Assembly (NCBI GenBank): GCA_005883865.1
Contig: VBAO01000329.1
Location: forward strand, 1-5,898
Reading direction: 5' to 3'
From: Candidatus Segetimicrobium genomatis
GTDB taxonomy: Bacteria > Sysuimicrobiota > Sysuimicrobiia > Sysuimicrobiales > Segetimicrobiaceae
DNA: 5,898 bases
Shown here: one piece after another, positions 1 to 5,450 of the stretch
Layout: each line of letters begins with the position of its first letter
How positions within the stretch are numbered: position 1 is the stretch's first letter
Position numbers and translations under genes: made by a program
The notes under the pieces: model-generated
Seen by the model: only the letters and a program-made list of their open reading frames with translations
Database searches by the model: none
Told to the model about the DNA's origin: nothing

Positions 1-446
1 TCAACGCGATCGTCGGCTCCGGGCTCCGCAACATCATCGCGAGCCTCGTGATCGCGGGTTGGCCGCTCTACGTCCGGGTGGTGCGGGGCGAGGTCCTGGC
101 GCTCCGGTACCGGGAATACGTTCAGGCGGCGGTGGCCACCGGCGCGCCCATCGCCCGGATCCTCGTCCGCCACATCCTGCCGAACGTGATGACCCCGATC
201 ATCGTCATCAGCACCCTGCAGGTCTCCCAGTTCGTCATCGCCGAGGCGACGATCAGCTTCCTGGGGTTCGGGATCCAGCCCCCCACGCCGGCATGGGGGA
301 CGATGGTGAGCGACGGCCGGAACTACATCTTCTTCGCCTGGTGGCTCTCGGCGTTCCCGGGCGCGGCGCTCGCCCTGACCGCGCTCGGGGTCAACCTCAC
401 CGGGGACTGGCTGCGGGATACGTTGGACCCCCGCCTCCGCGTCTAA
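1..446 (+). CDS. ABC transporter permease, DppC/OppC type (3' part)
   Basis: This is the last 147 residues of an inner-membrane permease subunit of a dipeptide/oligopeptide/nickel-type ABC importer; the reading frame begins at base 3 and the 5' part lies outside the window. The family's cytoplasmic EAA loop, which docks on the ATPase subunits, is clear: EYVQAAVATGAP followed by RHILPNVMTPIIV. After it come the typical DppC/OppC signatures EATISFLGFGIQPPTPAWGT, a final hydrophobic segment (FFAWWLSAFPGAALALTALGVN) and the usual C-terminal end GDWLRDTLDPRLR. The TAA stop is at 444-446. Partner genes (binding protein, second permease, ATPases) would be expected upstream and are not visible here. 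The substrate cannot be told from this piece. Family assignment is firm; the choice between DppC, OppC, GsiD or NikC is open. Confidence 0.93.
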   Translation, partial: NAIVGSGLRNIIASLVIAGWPLYVRVVRGEVLALRYREYVQAAVATGAPIARILVRHILPNVMTPIIVISTLQVSQFVIAEATISFLGFGIQPPTPAWGTMVSDGRNYIFFAWWLSAFPGAALALTALGVNLTGDWLRDTLDPRLRV

Positions 447-728
447 GGGTCGGTGTGACAGTATTTTCCCTAGGGAGTTTTTCCAATTGAATTCCGGCCA
501 AAATCGCTAGAAACTATACCTTAAGGTAGGGCGGGGTGCGGGCACGTGCCGGAGGTCACCTGGGCCCGATCCCCTCTTGCCGGAGGTGTTGGGCGGACCC
601 CCTCTAGGCTCCCAGTACCCCGTCCTTCCTGATCTGATGAATGTCCGGTGCCCCAGGGCACCCCGTGTTGGAGGGGGATTCCCCGCCCCCGCGGCGCGGC
701 GGTGCCCGCGGCTTTTCCAGATGACCAC
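447..728. other. Non-coding gap between convergent genes
   Basis: This 282-base gap separates the 3' ends of the permease (+) and the isomerase-like gene (-). I see no convincing gene in it. The left third (about 461-530) is noticeably AT-richer than its surroundings and contains the palindromes TCCCTAGGGA (467-476), CAATTG (484-489), GAATTC (489-494) and TACCTTAAGGTA (517-528). Further right are GGCACGTGCC (541-550), a direct repeat TGCCGGAGGT (547-556 and 578-587) and a hairpin at 647-662. A bidirectional termination zone is the simplest reading, but no stem is followed by a strong T tract. Confidence 0.6.
647..662. terminator. GC-rich hairpin, possible weak terminator
   Basis: GGTGCCC and GGGCACC form a perfect 7-bp stem around CA; in practice this is six pairs with a four-base loop. 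It lies about 67 bases past the stop of the - strand isomerase-like gene and about 200 bases past the permease stop. No T run follows on either strand, so intrinsic termination is only a possibility. A second candidate on + pairs CCGCGG at 689-694 with CCGCGG at 706-711, just before TTTT at 713-716. Confidence 0.25.
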
Positions 729-1901
729 CTAGTCTATCGTCTCGGCCGGCTGGCCTCCGCGGGCGACACGGCCAATCCCCGCGGCCTCGTGCCAGAGTTC
801 CTCGAAGCGTGCCTTGTTCCACCGCGCAAGCTCGGTCCCGGCTTCGATCGAAAACCCCTCGAGCGCGATCGTCCCTTGGTAGGCCCGGAGCACGCCGAGG
901 AGCCGGACAAGGCTCCGTCTGCCCTGGCCGAGGGGGAGATGGAGCCGTGATTCGTCGGCGTCGCTGAGGTGGACGTGGACGATGCGCTCCAATCGCGCGG
1001 CAAATGAGGGTTCGTCCTCCCCCCAGGGAATGTGCGCCACGTCGAGGACGATCCCGACGTTTGCTCGGTCCACGTCCCGCACCAGGCGGTTCGCCTGATC
1101 GGCCGTGATGACGTACTCCCCCTGGCGCGGCTCCATGTGCTCGACCCCCACGCGAAGCCCGCCCTGGGCGGCATGGTCCGCGATCTCCTGGAGGCTCGCC
1201 ACCAGGCGTGGCCAGTACGCTTCCGCGTCGTCGAACGGCACGGTGATGCGGCCCGGGTGCACGATCACCAGGCGGGCGCCCAGTTCCCGCGCCTGATCCA
1301 CCGATCGGTGGACGGCGTCCACGGAGGCCGCCCGAATCGCGTCCAGCCGCGAAGAGAGGTTCAGGTCGGCATCGGCCCCCTCCCACGACAACTGGTACGC
1401 CCACATCTCGACCCCGTCGTACCCGAGATCCCGCGCGGCCACCAGGAGGTCGTCGGGGGTGTGGGCCCACATCAGCGGGGCGCTGAGCAGCACCTGGCAG
1501 CGCCGCTCGACGGGGGGGAGCTCCCCCGCGGCCGCCGGGAGCGTGGGCGCGATGGAAGACGGCGGCCGGCGCCGCAGGCGGACGATGTCCATGGTGGTCC
1601 GCAGCTCGGCCGCGACCCGGAACGGCTTGGTGAACATCCGGCTCGGCAGCGAGGTGATGAACTCGCGGGGGCTGCGCGTGAACTCCGTCGTGACCTCGAA
1701 CGGCTTGGCCAGGATCCGGCGCATCACGCTGTCGACGTACTGCTCCATGAACTGGAGGGTGTCCACGGCGACGGCGCGACCGCAGGCGATGCACATGACG
1801 CGCGACAGCGAACGGTCTCCGATCGCGACCGAGTGCGTCGTGGTCCGGCGGCAGCGGGCACAATGGAGTTCGAGCTCGTACCGTTCCTGCGTTCTCGGCA
1901 T
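729..1901 (-). CDS. Zinc-ribbon / sugar-phosphate isomerase-epimerase-like TIM-barrel fusion protein
   Basis: The protein has 390 residues. An N-terminal zinc ribbon is shown by C14-x2-C17 and C37-x2-C40. Next is a charged, probably helical stretch with an internal repeat (RILAKPFEVTTEF at 62-74, RMFTKPFRVAAEL at 88-100), then a Pro/Ala-rich linker at about 112-132. Residues 136-375 look like the xylose-isomerase-like/AP-endonuclease-2 TIM-barrel superfamily: YDGVEMWAY, LVIVHPG (H215), VGVEHM (E254, H255), VLDVAH (D287, H290), VHVHLSD (H309, H311) and ALEGFS (E348). These are the usual acidic and histidine metal-site positions, so a divalent-metal sugar isomerase or epimerase is plausible, but the substrate is unknown. 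The barrel is about 240 residues and seems short between strands 2 and 3. I chose ATG 1901 because GGAG (1909-1912) sits seven bases upstream. The frame stays open to a TTG at 2036, but those 45 residues are low-complexity and Arg/Pro-rich. The gene is monocistronic here and divergent from comM. Confidence 0.8.
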   Translation of the reverse strand: MPRTQERYELELHCARCRRTTTHSVAIGDRSLSRVMCIACGRAVAVDTLQFMEQYVDSVMRRILAKPFEVTTEFTRSPREFITSLPSRMFTKPFRVAAELRTTMDIVRLRRRPPSSIAPTLPAAAGELPPVERRCQVLLSAPLMWAHTPDDLLVAARDLGYDGVEMWAYQLSWEGADADLNLSSRLDAIRAASVDAVHRSVDQARELGARLVIVHPGRITVPFDDAEAYWPRLVASLQEIADHAAQGGLRVGVEHMEPRQGEYVITADQANRLVRDVDRANVGIVLDVAHIPWGEDEPSFAARLERIVHVHLSDADESRLHLPLGQGRRSLVRLLGVLRAYQGTIALEGFSIEAGTELARWNKARFEELWHEAAGIGRVARGGQPAETID

Positions 1902-1908
1902 GGTGGAT

Positions 1909-1912
1909 CTCC
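1909..1912 (-). promoter_or_regulatory. Ribosome binding site deciding the isomerase-like start
   Basis: Read on the - strand this is GGAG, followed by a seven-base spacer and ATG at 1901-1899. It favours that start over the upstream in-frame TTG at 2036. Confidence 0.65.
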
Positions 1913-2000
1913 GCGGTGGCCCGTTCCGCGCGGGTCTGCCGCGTTCCTTCGGGGGCCGCCGCGCGCGGCGTGCGGGGTCGGGGTCTTTCACCGTGATATC

Positions 2001-2030
2001 TAGACATATAAACATCTTTCCATCTATAAT
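2001..2030 (+). promoter_or_regulatory. Sigma70-like promoter ahead of comM
   Basis: TAGACA (2001-2006, five of six matches to the -35 consensus) and a perfect TATAAT (2025-2030) are separated by 18 bp, inside an AT-rich island in otherwise GC-rich DNA. The expected start point is near 2036-2038, only about ten bases before the comM GTG. The mRNA would then begin at or inside its own ribosome binding site. The same island must also hold the promoter of the divergent - strand gene; TTGCCC and TTTATA/TATATG on that strand are weak candidates. Confidence 0.6.
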
Positions 2031-2034
2031 GGGC

Positions 2035-2041
2035 AAGGGAG
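2035..2041 (+). promoter_or_regulatory. Ribosome binding site of comM
   Basis: AAGGGAG lies six bases before the GTG at 2048. That start gives MLARVQSAAVVGLEA, the normal N-terminus of the YifB/ComM family, so the start is well supported. Confidence 0.65.
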
Positions 2042-2047
2042 CCGGTT

Positions 2048-3211
2048 GTGCTGGCGCGGGTGCAGAGCGCGGCGGTCGTGGGGTTGGAGGCCTCGATGGT
2101 GGAGGTCGAGGTGGACATCAGCCCGGGGATCCCCACCTTTGCGGTCGTCGGGCTCCCCGACGCGGGGGTGCGGGAGGCGCGCGAGCGGGTGCGGGCGGCG
2201 GTGCGGAACTCCGGGTACGCGGTCCCCATCAGACGGATTACGGTCAACCTCGCCCCCGCCGATACGCGCAAGGAGGGTTCCGCGTTCGACCTCCCGATCG
2301 CCCTGGGGCTTCTCGCGGCCACCCACCAGATTCCCCCGGGTGCGCTCGAGGGCCTCCTCACGATCGGGGAGCTCTCCCTGGATGGGTCGGTGCGTCCGGT
2401 GCCGGGGGTCCTGAGCATCGCGCTCGCCGTCCGCGACCGGGGTGGTCGCGGCCTGCTCGTCCCCCAGGCGAACGCGAACGAGGCCGGGCTCGTCCAGGGC
2501 GTCCCGATCCACCCGGTCGGCTCGCTTTCGGAGATCGCGCGACGGCTCCGAGGTCTGGCCCCGATGTGCCCGCTGCCCTCCGTCGGAAGGCCGGCGCCGG
2601 CGATCCCCCCGAACGCCGGGGATCTCTCGGACGTGCGTGGGCAGGCCCATGCCCGCCGGGCGCTCGAGATCGCCGCCGCCGGCGGCCACAACGTGATCAT
2701 GCTCGGTCCTCCGGGAGCGGGAAAGACGATGCTGGCCCGGCGGCTTCCCACGATCCTTCCCCCGCTCACCCCCGACGAGGCGATCGAAGTGACCCGCATC
2801 TACAGCGTCTCCGGCCAGCTGCCGCCTCGTGGGCGGCGGGACGCTCCCCCGCCCGGGGGAGGTGAGCCTGGCCCACCACGGCGTCCTGTTCCTCGACGAG
2901 CTGCCGGAGTTTCGACGCGATGTCCTCGAAGCGCTGCGGCAGCCCATCGAGGAGGGGCGGATCACGGTGACGCGCGCACACGGGGCGGTCGCGTTTCCGG
3001 CCCGGTGCATGCTGGTCGCCGCGATGAACCCGTGTCCCTGCGGCCACCGGGGAGACGCGTGCCGCGCGTGCGTGTGCTCCCCGGCCCAGCGAACCCGGTA
3101 CCTCAGGCGTCTCTCAGGCCCCCTCATCGACCGGGTCGACCTCCACGTGGAGGTGCCCCGGGTGAGCGGGGCCGACCTCACGGCCCAGGCACTTGGGGAA
3201 GCGTCGTCTGA
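2048..3211 (+). CDS. comM: ComM N-terminal fragment (readable ORF with out-of-frame tail)
   Basis: This is the frame actually read from the comM GTG. Residues 1-260 are genuine ComM: the N-terminal ChlI-like domain (VEVEVDISPGIPTFAVVGLP at 18-37, VNLAPADTRKEGSAFDLPIA at 66-85), a linker, and the start of the AAA+ domain with Walker A GPPGAGKT at 220-227. From residue 261 the codons are out of frame, giving about 127 Arg/Pro/Gly-rich residues before TGA at 3209-3211. The product would have Walker A but no Walker B, sensor 1 or arginine finger, so it should not hydrolyse ATP normally. Confidence 0.75.
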   Translation: MLARVQSAAVVGLEASMVEVEVDISPGIPTFAVVGLPDAGVREARERVRAAVRNSGYAVPIRRITVNLAPADTRKEGSAFDLPIALGLLAATHQIPPGALEGLLTIGELSLDGSVRPVPGVLSIALAVRDRGGRGLLVPQANANEAGLVQGVPIHPVGSLSEIARRLRGLAPMCPLPSVGRPAPAIPPNAGDLSDVRGQAHARRALEIAAAGGHNVIMLGPPGAGKTMLARRLPTILPPLTPDEAIEVTRIYSVSGQLPPRGRRDAPPPGGGEPGPPRRPVPRRAAGVSTRCPRSAAAAHRGGADHGDARTRGGRVSGPVHAGRRDEPVSLRPPGRRVPRVRVLPGPANPVPQASLRPPHRPGRPPRGGAPGERGRPHGPGTWGSVV

Positions 3212-3533
3212 GGTCCGGGCCCGGGTCGTCCTCGCCCGGGGGCTCCAGGCGGCCCGCGGAGCCGGGTTCGGGACCGAGGGGCTGACCAACGCGACGATGC
3301 CCCACGCCCGGATCCGCCACGGGTGGGGGCTCGGCGAGGAGCCGCGGCGCTTTCTCCATCACGCCATCGACCGGCTGTCCCTCAGCCCGCGGGGCTATGA
3401 GCGGGTCGTCAGGGTGGCGCGCACGATCGCCGACCTCGAAGGGGCCGGCGAGATCGGCGTGCCGCACATCGCCGAGGCGCTCGCGTACCGGACGCTCGAT
3501 CGATCGGAAGAGCCCGGGGGCGAGGGGGGATGA
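2829..3533 (+). CDS. comM: ComM C-terminal fragment
   Basis: This frame carries the second half of ComM: Walker B VLFLDEL (residues 19-25 counted from GTG 2829), sensor-1 segment AAMNPCPCG, a cysteine cluster (CPCG, CRACVC), SGPLIDRVDLHVEVPR, and the C-terminal magnesium-chelatase helical domain (RHGWGL through HIAEALAYRTLDR). The first clear codon after the lesion is CTC at 2826. GTG 2829 is only the first possible start and has no ribosome binding site, so independent translation is unlikely. TGA 3531-3533 overlaps the comF ATG at 3530. Confidence 0.75.
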   Translation: MGGGTLPRPGEVSLAHHGVLFLDELPEFRRDVLEALRQPIEEGRITVTRAHGAVAFPARCMLVAAMNPCPCGHRGDACRACVCSPAQRTRYLRRLSGPLIDRVDLHVEVPRVSGADLTAQALGEASSEVRARVVLARGLQAARGAGFGTEGLTNATMPHARIRHGWGLGEEPRRFLHHAIDRLSLSPRGYERVVRVARTIADLEGAGEIGVPHIAEALAYRTLDRSEEPGGEGG

Positions 3534-4276
3534 CCGGCTCCCCCCGCGCGGTCCGTTCGCTGTGGGAGGCGCTCCGCGCGCACCGGTGCTGCCGCACCTG
3601 CCGCCGTGGGTATCCGATCTCTCCGGCGTGCCTCGCGGCGGGCCTCGCTCCGATTCCCCCGGATGCGTGCCCACGCTGCGCGCAGCGCGTCCACCAGGGA
3701 CGCTGCGCAAGCCTCGGATGCCGGCGCGGGTGGTTGCGTGTGGGGACGACCCACGTGGCGCTGGGGTACAAACAGGGTGACGTCCAGCGCCTCCTGATCG
3801 CCGCGAAGGACGCGGCCGACCCGGGGGCCGTGACCCTGCTCGGACGGTTGCTCGCGGGATTCATCGTCCACCACCCGGCGGCGCGCGCTTACGACATCGT
3901 CCTGCCCGTGCCATTTCACCCGTTGGGCCTGCGCGGCCGCCCGGTGCACCCGCTCACCGCCGTCTATCTCGGCGCGGCCGAAGCGCTTCGGCCGGGGTAT
4001 CCGCTGGACGATCTCACGCCTCCGTTTCTCGTGCAGGTGCGCGCCATGGCGCCGCTGCGGGGGCAGGCCGAACCGGACCGATGGCGCGCCGTGCGGGGGG
4101 CGTTCGCTCTCGGGTTCTCGACCCGGATGCTCCGCGGCGCACGGGTGGCGGTGATCGATGACGTGATGACGACCGGCGCGACGCTGAGCGAATGCGCGCG
4201 CGTGCTGCGCGAGCAGGGGGGCGCGGCCCAGGTCGATGCCATCGTGCTCGCGCGCCAGCCGTGGTCCGTTATTTGA
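3530..4276 (+). CDS. comF: ComF family protein (phosphoribosyltransferase-like)
   Basis: The protein has 248 residues, usual for ComF, which is needed for DNA uptake or processing in natural transformation. The N-terminus has the cysteine-rich zinc-ribbon region (C20/C21, C24, C34, C47, C50, C59, C64). Next is the family stretch GYKQGDVQRLLIAAKD (79-94), then a type I phosphoribosyltransferase fold: YDIVLPVPFHPLGLRGR (121-137) and the PRPP-binding loop VAVIDDVMTTGATL (206-219). The usual RGFNQ motif after the VPVP strand is replaced by RGRPVH, and the usual Asn-Val before the GAF segment reads RAVRGAF, so this is a divergent member. The ATG overlaps the comM stop as ATGA, which suggests translational coupling; a G-rich run (GAGGGGGG) precedes it. 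Because comM is frame-shifted, ribosomes would end at 3211 and coupling would be lost. The product assignment is firm; its exact biochemical role is not settled even in the family. Confidence 0.88.
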   Translation: MTGSPRAVRSLWEALRAHRCCRTCRRGYPISPACLAAGLAPIPPDACPRCAQRVHQGRCASLGCRRGWLRVGTTHVALGYKQGDVQRLLIAAKDAADPGAVTLLGRLLAGFIVHHPAARAYDIVLPVPFHPLGLRGRPVHPLTAVYLGAAEALRPGYPLDDLTPPFLVQVRAMAPLRGQAEPDRWRAVRGAFALGFSTRMLRGARVAVIDDVMTTGATLSECARVLREQGGAAQVDAIVLARQPWSVI

Positions 4277-5450
4277 CAATGCGCGGAGGCCGGGTATAAA
4301 ATCGCCGGGAACCGGGTATAGAGGTAGAGACGATCCGGACGAACGCCGGTGCCTGATCGCGCTCCACCTGGTGCCCGCGCTCGGCCCGATCCGCATCGCG
4401 CGTCTCGTGCAGGCGATCGGCTCGGCGCGCGCCGCGTCCGAGGCGCGGGAGACGGCCCTGGCCGCGGTGCCGGGAATCGGTCCCCGCCTTGCGGCGTTGA
4501 TCGTACGGTGGCGACGGGCGATCGACGTCGACGAAGAACTTCGCCGGGCGTCCCGCGCGGGGGCGTGCGTGCTGACCTGGCTCGACGCCGATTACCCGGC
4601 GCGGCTCCGCGAACTCGACGATGCGCCGCCGGTCCTGTACCTGCGGGGATCGTACAGGGCGCCGGAGCCGGCGGTCGCGGTCGTGGGAACGCGTTCCCCG
4701 TCCGCGTACGGGCTCGATGTGGCCGGAGCGCTCGGGGAGGTGCTCGGTGGAGCCGGGGTCGTCGTGGTGAGCGGCCTGGCCCGGGGCGTCGATGCGGCCG
4801 CCCATGCGGGTGCGCTGCGGCAGGGAGGGAGCACGGTGGCGGTCCTGGGGTGCGGGGTGGATGTGGTGTATCCGCGGGAGCACCGCTCTTTAATGGAAGC
4901 GATGCTCGCCCGCGGGGGGATCGTCTCGGAGGCGCCGATGGGGGTTCCTCCGCGCCGGCAACAATTCCCTCTGCGGAACCGCCTGATCAGCGGGCTGGCC
5001 CAGGCGGTCGTGGTCGTGGAGGGCGGCGTGGACAGCGGATCATTGATCACGGCGCGGCACGCCGCCCGCCAGGGACGGCCGGTGTACGCCGTGCCCGGAA
5101 GCGTGTTCGCCCCGGGCAGCCGCGGCCCGCACCGGCTGCTGGCGAGCGGGGCCAGGGTGCTCGGCGATCCCGGGGAGTTGCTGCAGAGGCTTGGAGTGGG
5201 GTCCTCCGGGTGCTCGGCGAGGCCCCCGCCCACATCGATCGGGTCGTCGAGCGCTGCGGGCTGGGGGTCGGGCGCGTGGCCGGGGCGCTGGCCACGCTCG
5301 AGGTCCGGGGTCTGGTTCGACAGTCCCCGGGGAAACAGTTCACACGGCGGTCGGGGTTCGATGGACCCGGCGCGCAGCATCATCCAGGAGGCGATCTGTG
5401 GCCAAATCACTCGTCGTCGTAGAACCGCCGGTCAAGGCGAAAACCGTTAA
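4236..5450 (+). CDS. dprA: DNA-processing protein DprA, C-terminal domain frame-shifted
   Basis: DprA (Smf) binds incoming single-stranded DNA and loads RecA in transformation. Numbering from ATG 4236: helix-hairpin-helix-like N-domain (VPALGP 46-51, VPGIGPRLAALI 78-89), then the Rossmann core with VAVVGTRSPSAYG (147-159), VVSGLARGVDAAAHAGAL (177-194), VAVLGCGVDVVYP (201-213), FPLRNRLISGL (244-254), VVVEGGVDSGSLITA (259-273) and YAVPGSV (284-290). The family sequence ends near residue 320; the rest, to TAA 5448-5450, is out-of-frame Ser/Arg/Gly-rich text. The start is unclear. ATG 4236 overlaps comF by 41 bases, adds about 31 unfamiliar residues and lies upstream of the promoter. The family-like sequence starts at about 4332 (DPDERRCLIALHLVP), just after GAGGT (4321-4325), but no ATG, GTG or TTG is in frame there; the next is GTG 4371, inside the domain. 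The intact core could keep some activity. Confidence 0.8.
   Translation: MPSCSRASRGPLFDNARRPGIKSPGTGYRGRDDPDERRCLIALHLVPALGPIRIARLVQAIGSARAASEARETALAAVPGIGPRLAALIVRWRRAIDVDEELRRASRAGACVLTWLDADYPARLRELDDAPPVLYLRGSYRAPEPAVAVVGTRSPSAYGLDVAGALGEVLGGAGVVVVSGLARGVDAAAHAGALRQGGSTVAVLGCGVDVVYPREHRSLMEAMLARGGIVSEAPMGVPPRRQQFPLRNRLISGLAQAVVVVEGGVDSGSLITARHAARQGRPVYAVPGSVFAPGSRGPHRLLASGARVLGDPGELLQRLGVGSSGCSARPPPTSIGSSSAAGWGSGAWPGRWPRSRSGVWFDSPRGNSSHGGRGSMDPARSIIQEAICGQITRRRRTAGQGENR
4273..4300 (+). promoter_or_regulatory. Near-consensus sigma70 promoter for dprA-topA
   Basis: A perfect TTGACA (4273-4278), overlapping the comF stop codon (4274-4276), is followed after 16 bp by TATAAA (4295-4300); TAAAAT (4297-4302) with 18 bp is an alternative. 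Transcription would start near 4307-4310. This gives dprA and topA a transcript independent of comM-comF. Confidence 0.7.
4290..4320 (+). repeat. Direct repeat CCGGGTATA, 22 bp apart
   Basis: CCGGGTATA occurs at 4290-4298, overlapping the -10 box, and again at 4312-4320, just past the predicted start point. The 22-bp period is about two helical turns. It could be an operator with two same-face half-sites, or chance. Confidence 0.4.
5201..5422 (+). pseudogene. dprA: Out-of-frame DprA C-terminal winged-helix remnant
   Basis: In the frame beginning with GTC at 5201 the translation is VLRVLGEAPAHIDRVVERCG, then GLGVGRVAGALATLEVRGLV and RQSPGKQFTR. This is the typical DprA C-terminal winged helix. 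It is one base out of register with the DprA core. Adding a single G to the run GGGG at 5198-5201 would join them as LGVGVLRVLGEAPAH. The restored frame ends at TAG 5420-5422, inside topA, with about 23 residues past the usual family end. Confidence 0.8.
5386..5391 (+). promoter_or_regulatory. Ribosome binding site of topA
   Basis: A perfect AGGAGG with a six-base spacer precedes GTG 5398. It fixes the topA start upstream of all three repeat copies, so the N-terminal extension should be translated. Confidence 0.85.

Larger units (their letters stand above)
2048..3533 (+). pseudogene. comM: comM/yifB, disrupted by an internal frame-shifting deletion
   Basis: ComM (YifB, magnesium-chelatase-like AAA+ ATPase) is a hexameric helicase that drives branch migration of transforming DNA during recombination. 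The two halves of the family are both present, but in different frames. Bases 2048-2827 read correctly up to IYSVSGQLPP. From 2826 on, the correct sequence resumes one frame over as LVGGGTLPRPGEVSLAHHG. In the family the segment between these points, roughly 22 residues with the hallmark RPFRAPHHTIS motif, is normally present; here it is missing altogether. CTG at 2819 and CTC at 2826 are seven bases apart where about 72 would be expected, so about 65 bases seem to be lost (estimate from remembered family sequences). The intact length would be about 515 residues, normal for the family. The stop overlaps the comF start. A real mutation and an assembly error are both possible. Confidence 0.85.

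Noticed and set aside
1032..2003. Long + strand open frame over the isomerase-like gene
   Set aside because: The - strand has a ribosome site, zinc-ribbon cysteines and metal-site motifs; the + reading has only His/Arg/Gly-rich text.
1902..2036. Upstream TTG start extending the isomerase-like protein by 45 residues
   Set aside because: The extension is Arg/Pro-rich, crosses the divergent promoter island, and ATG 1901 has a well-spaced GGAG.
604..2799. Very long open frame on the - strand
   Set aside because: It crosses the isomerase-like gene in another frame and then runs antisense to comM; the translation is Arg/Pro/Ser-rich with no family motifs. It is a GC-driven shadow.
2819..2835. Programmed ribosomal frameshifting in comM
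   Set aside because: Slippage could fix the frame but not supply the missing conserved segment of about 22 residues, and I see no slippery heptamer at the junction.
2024..3289. 421-codon open frame antisense to comM
   Set aside because: Same low-complexity Arg-rich character, and the + strand carries clear ComM motifs throughout.
5198..5201. Programmed frameshifting in dprA at GGGG
   Set aside because: Not impossible, but DprA is not known for recoding and no stimulatory structure is evident; mutation or homopolymer error is simpler.
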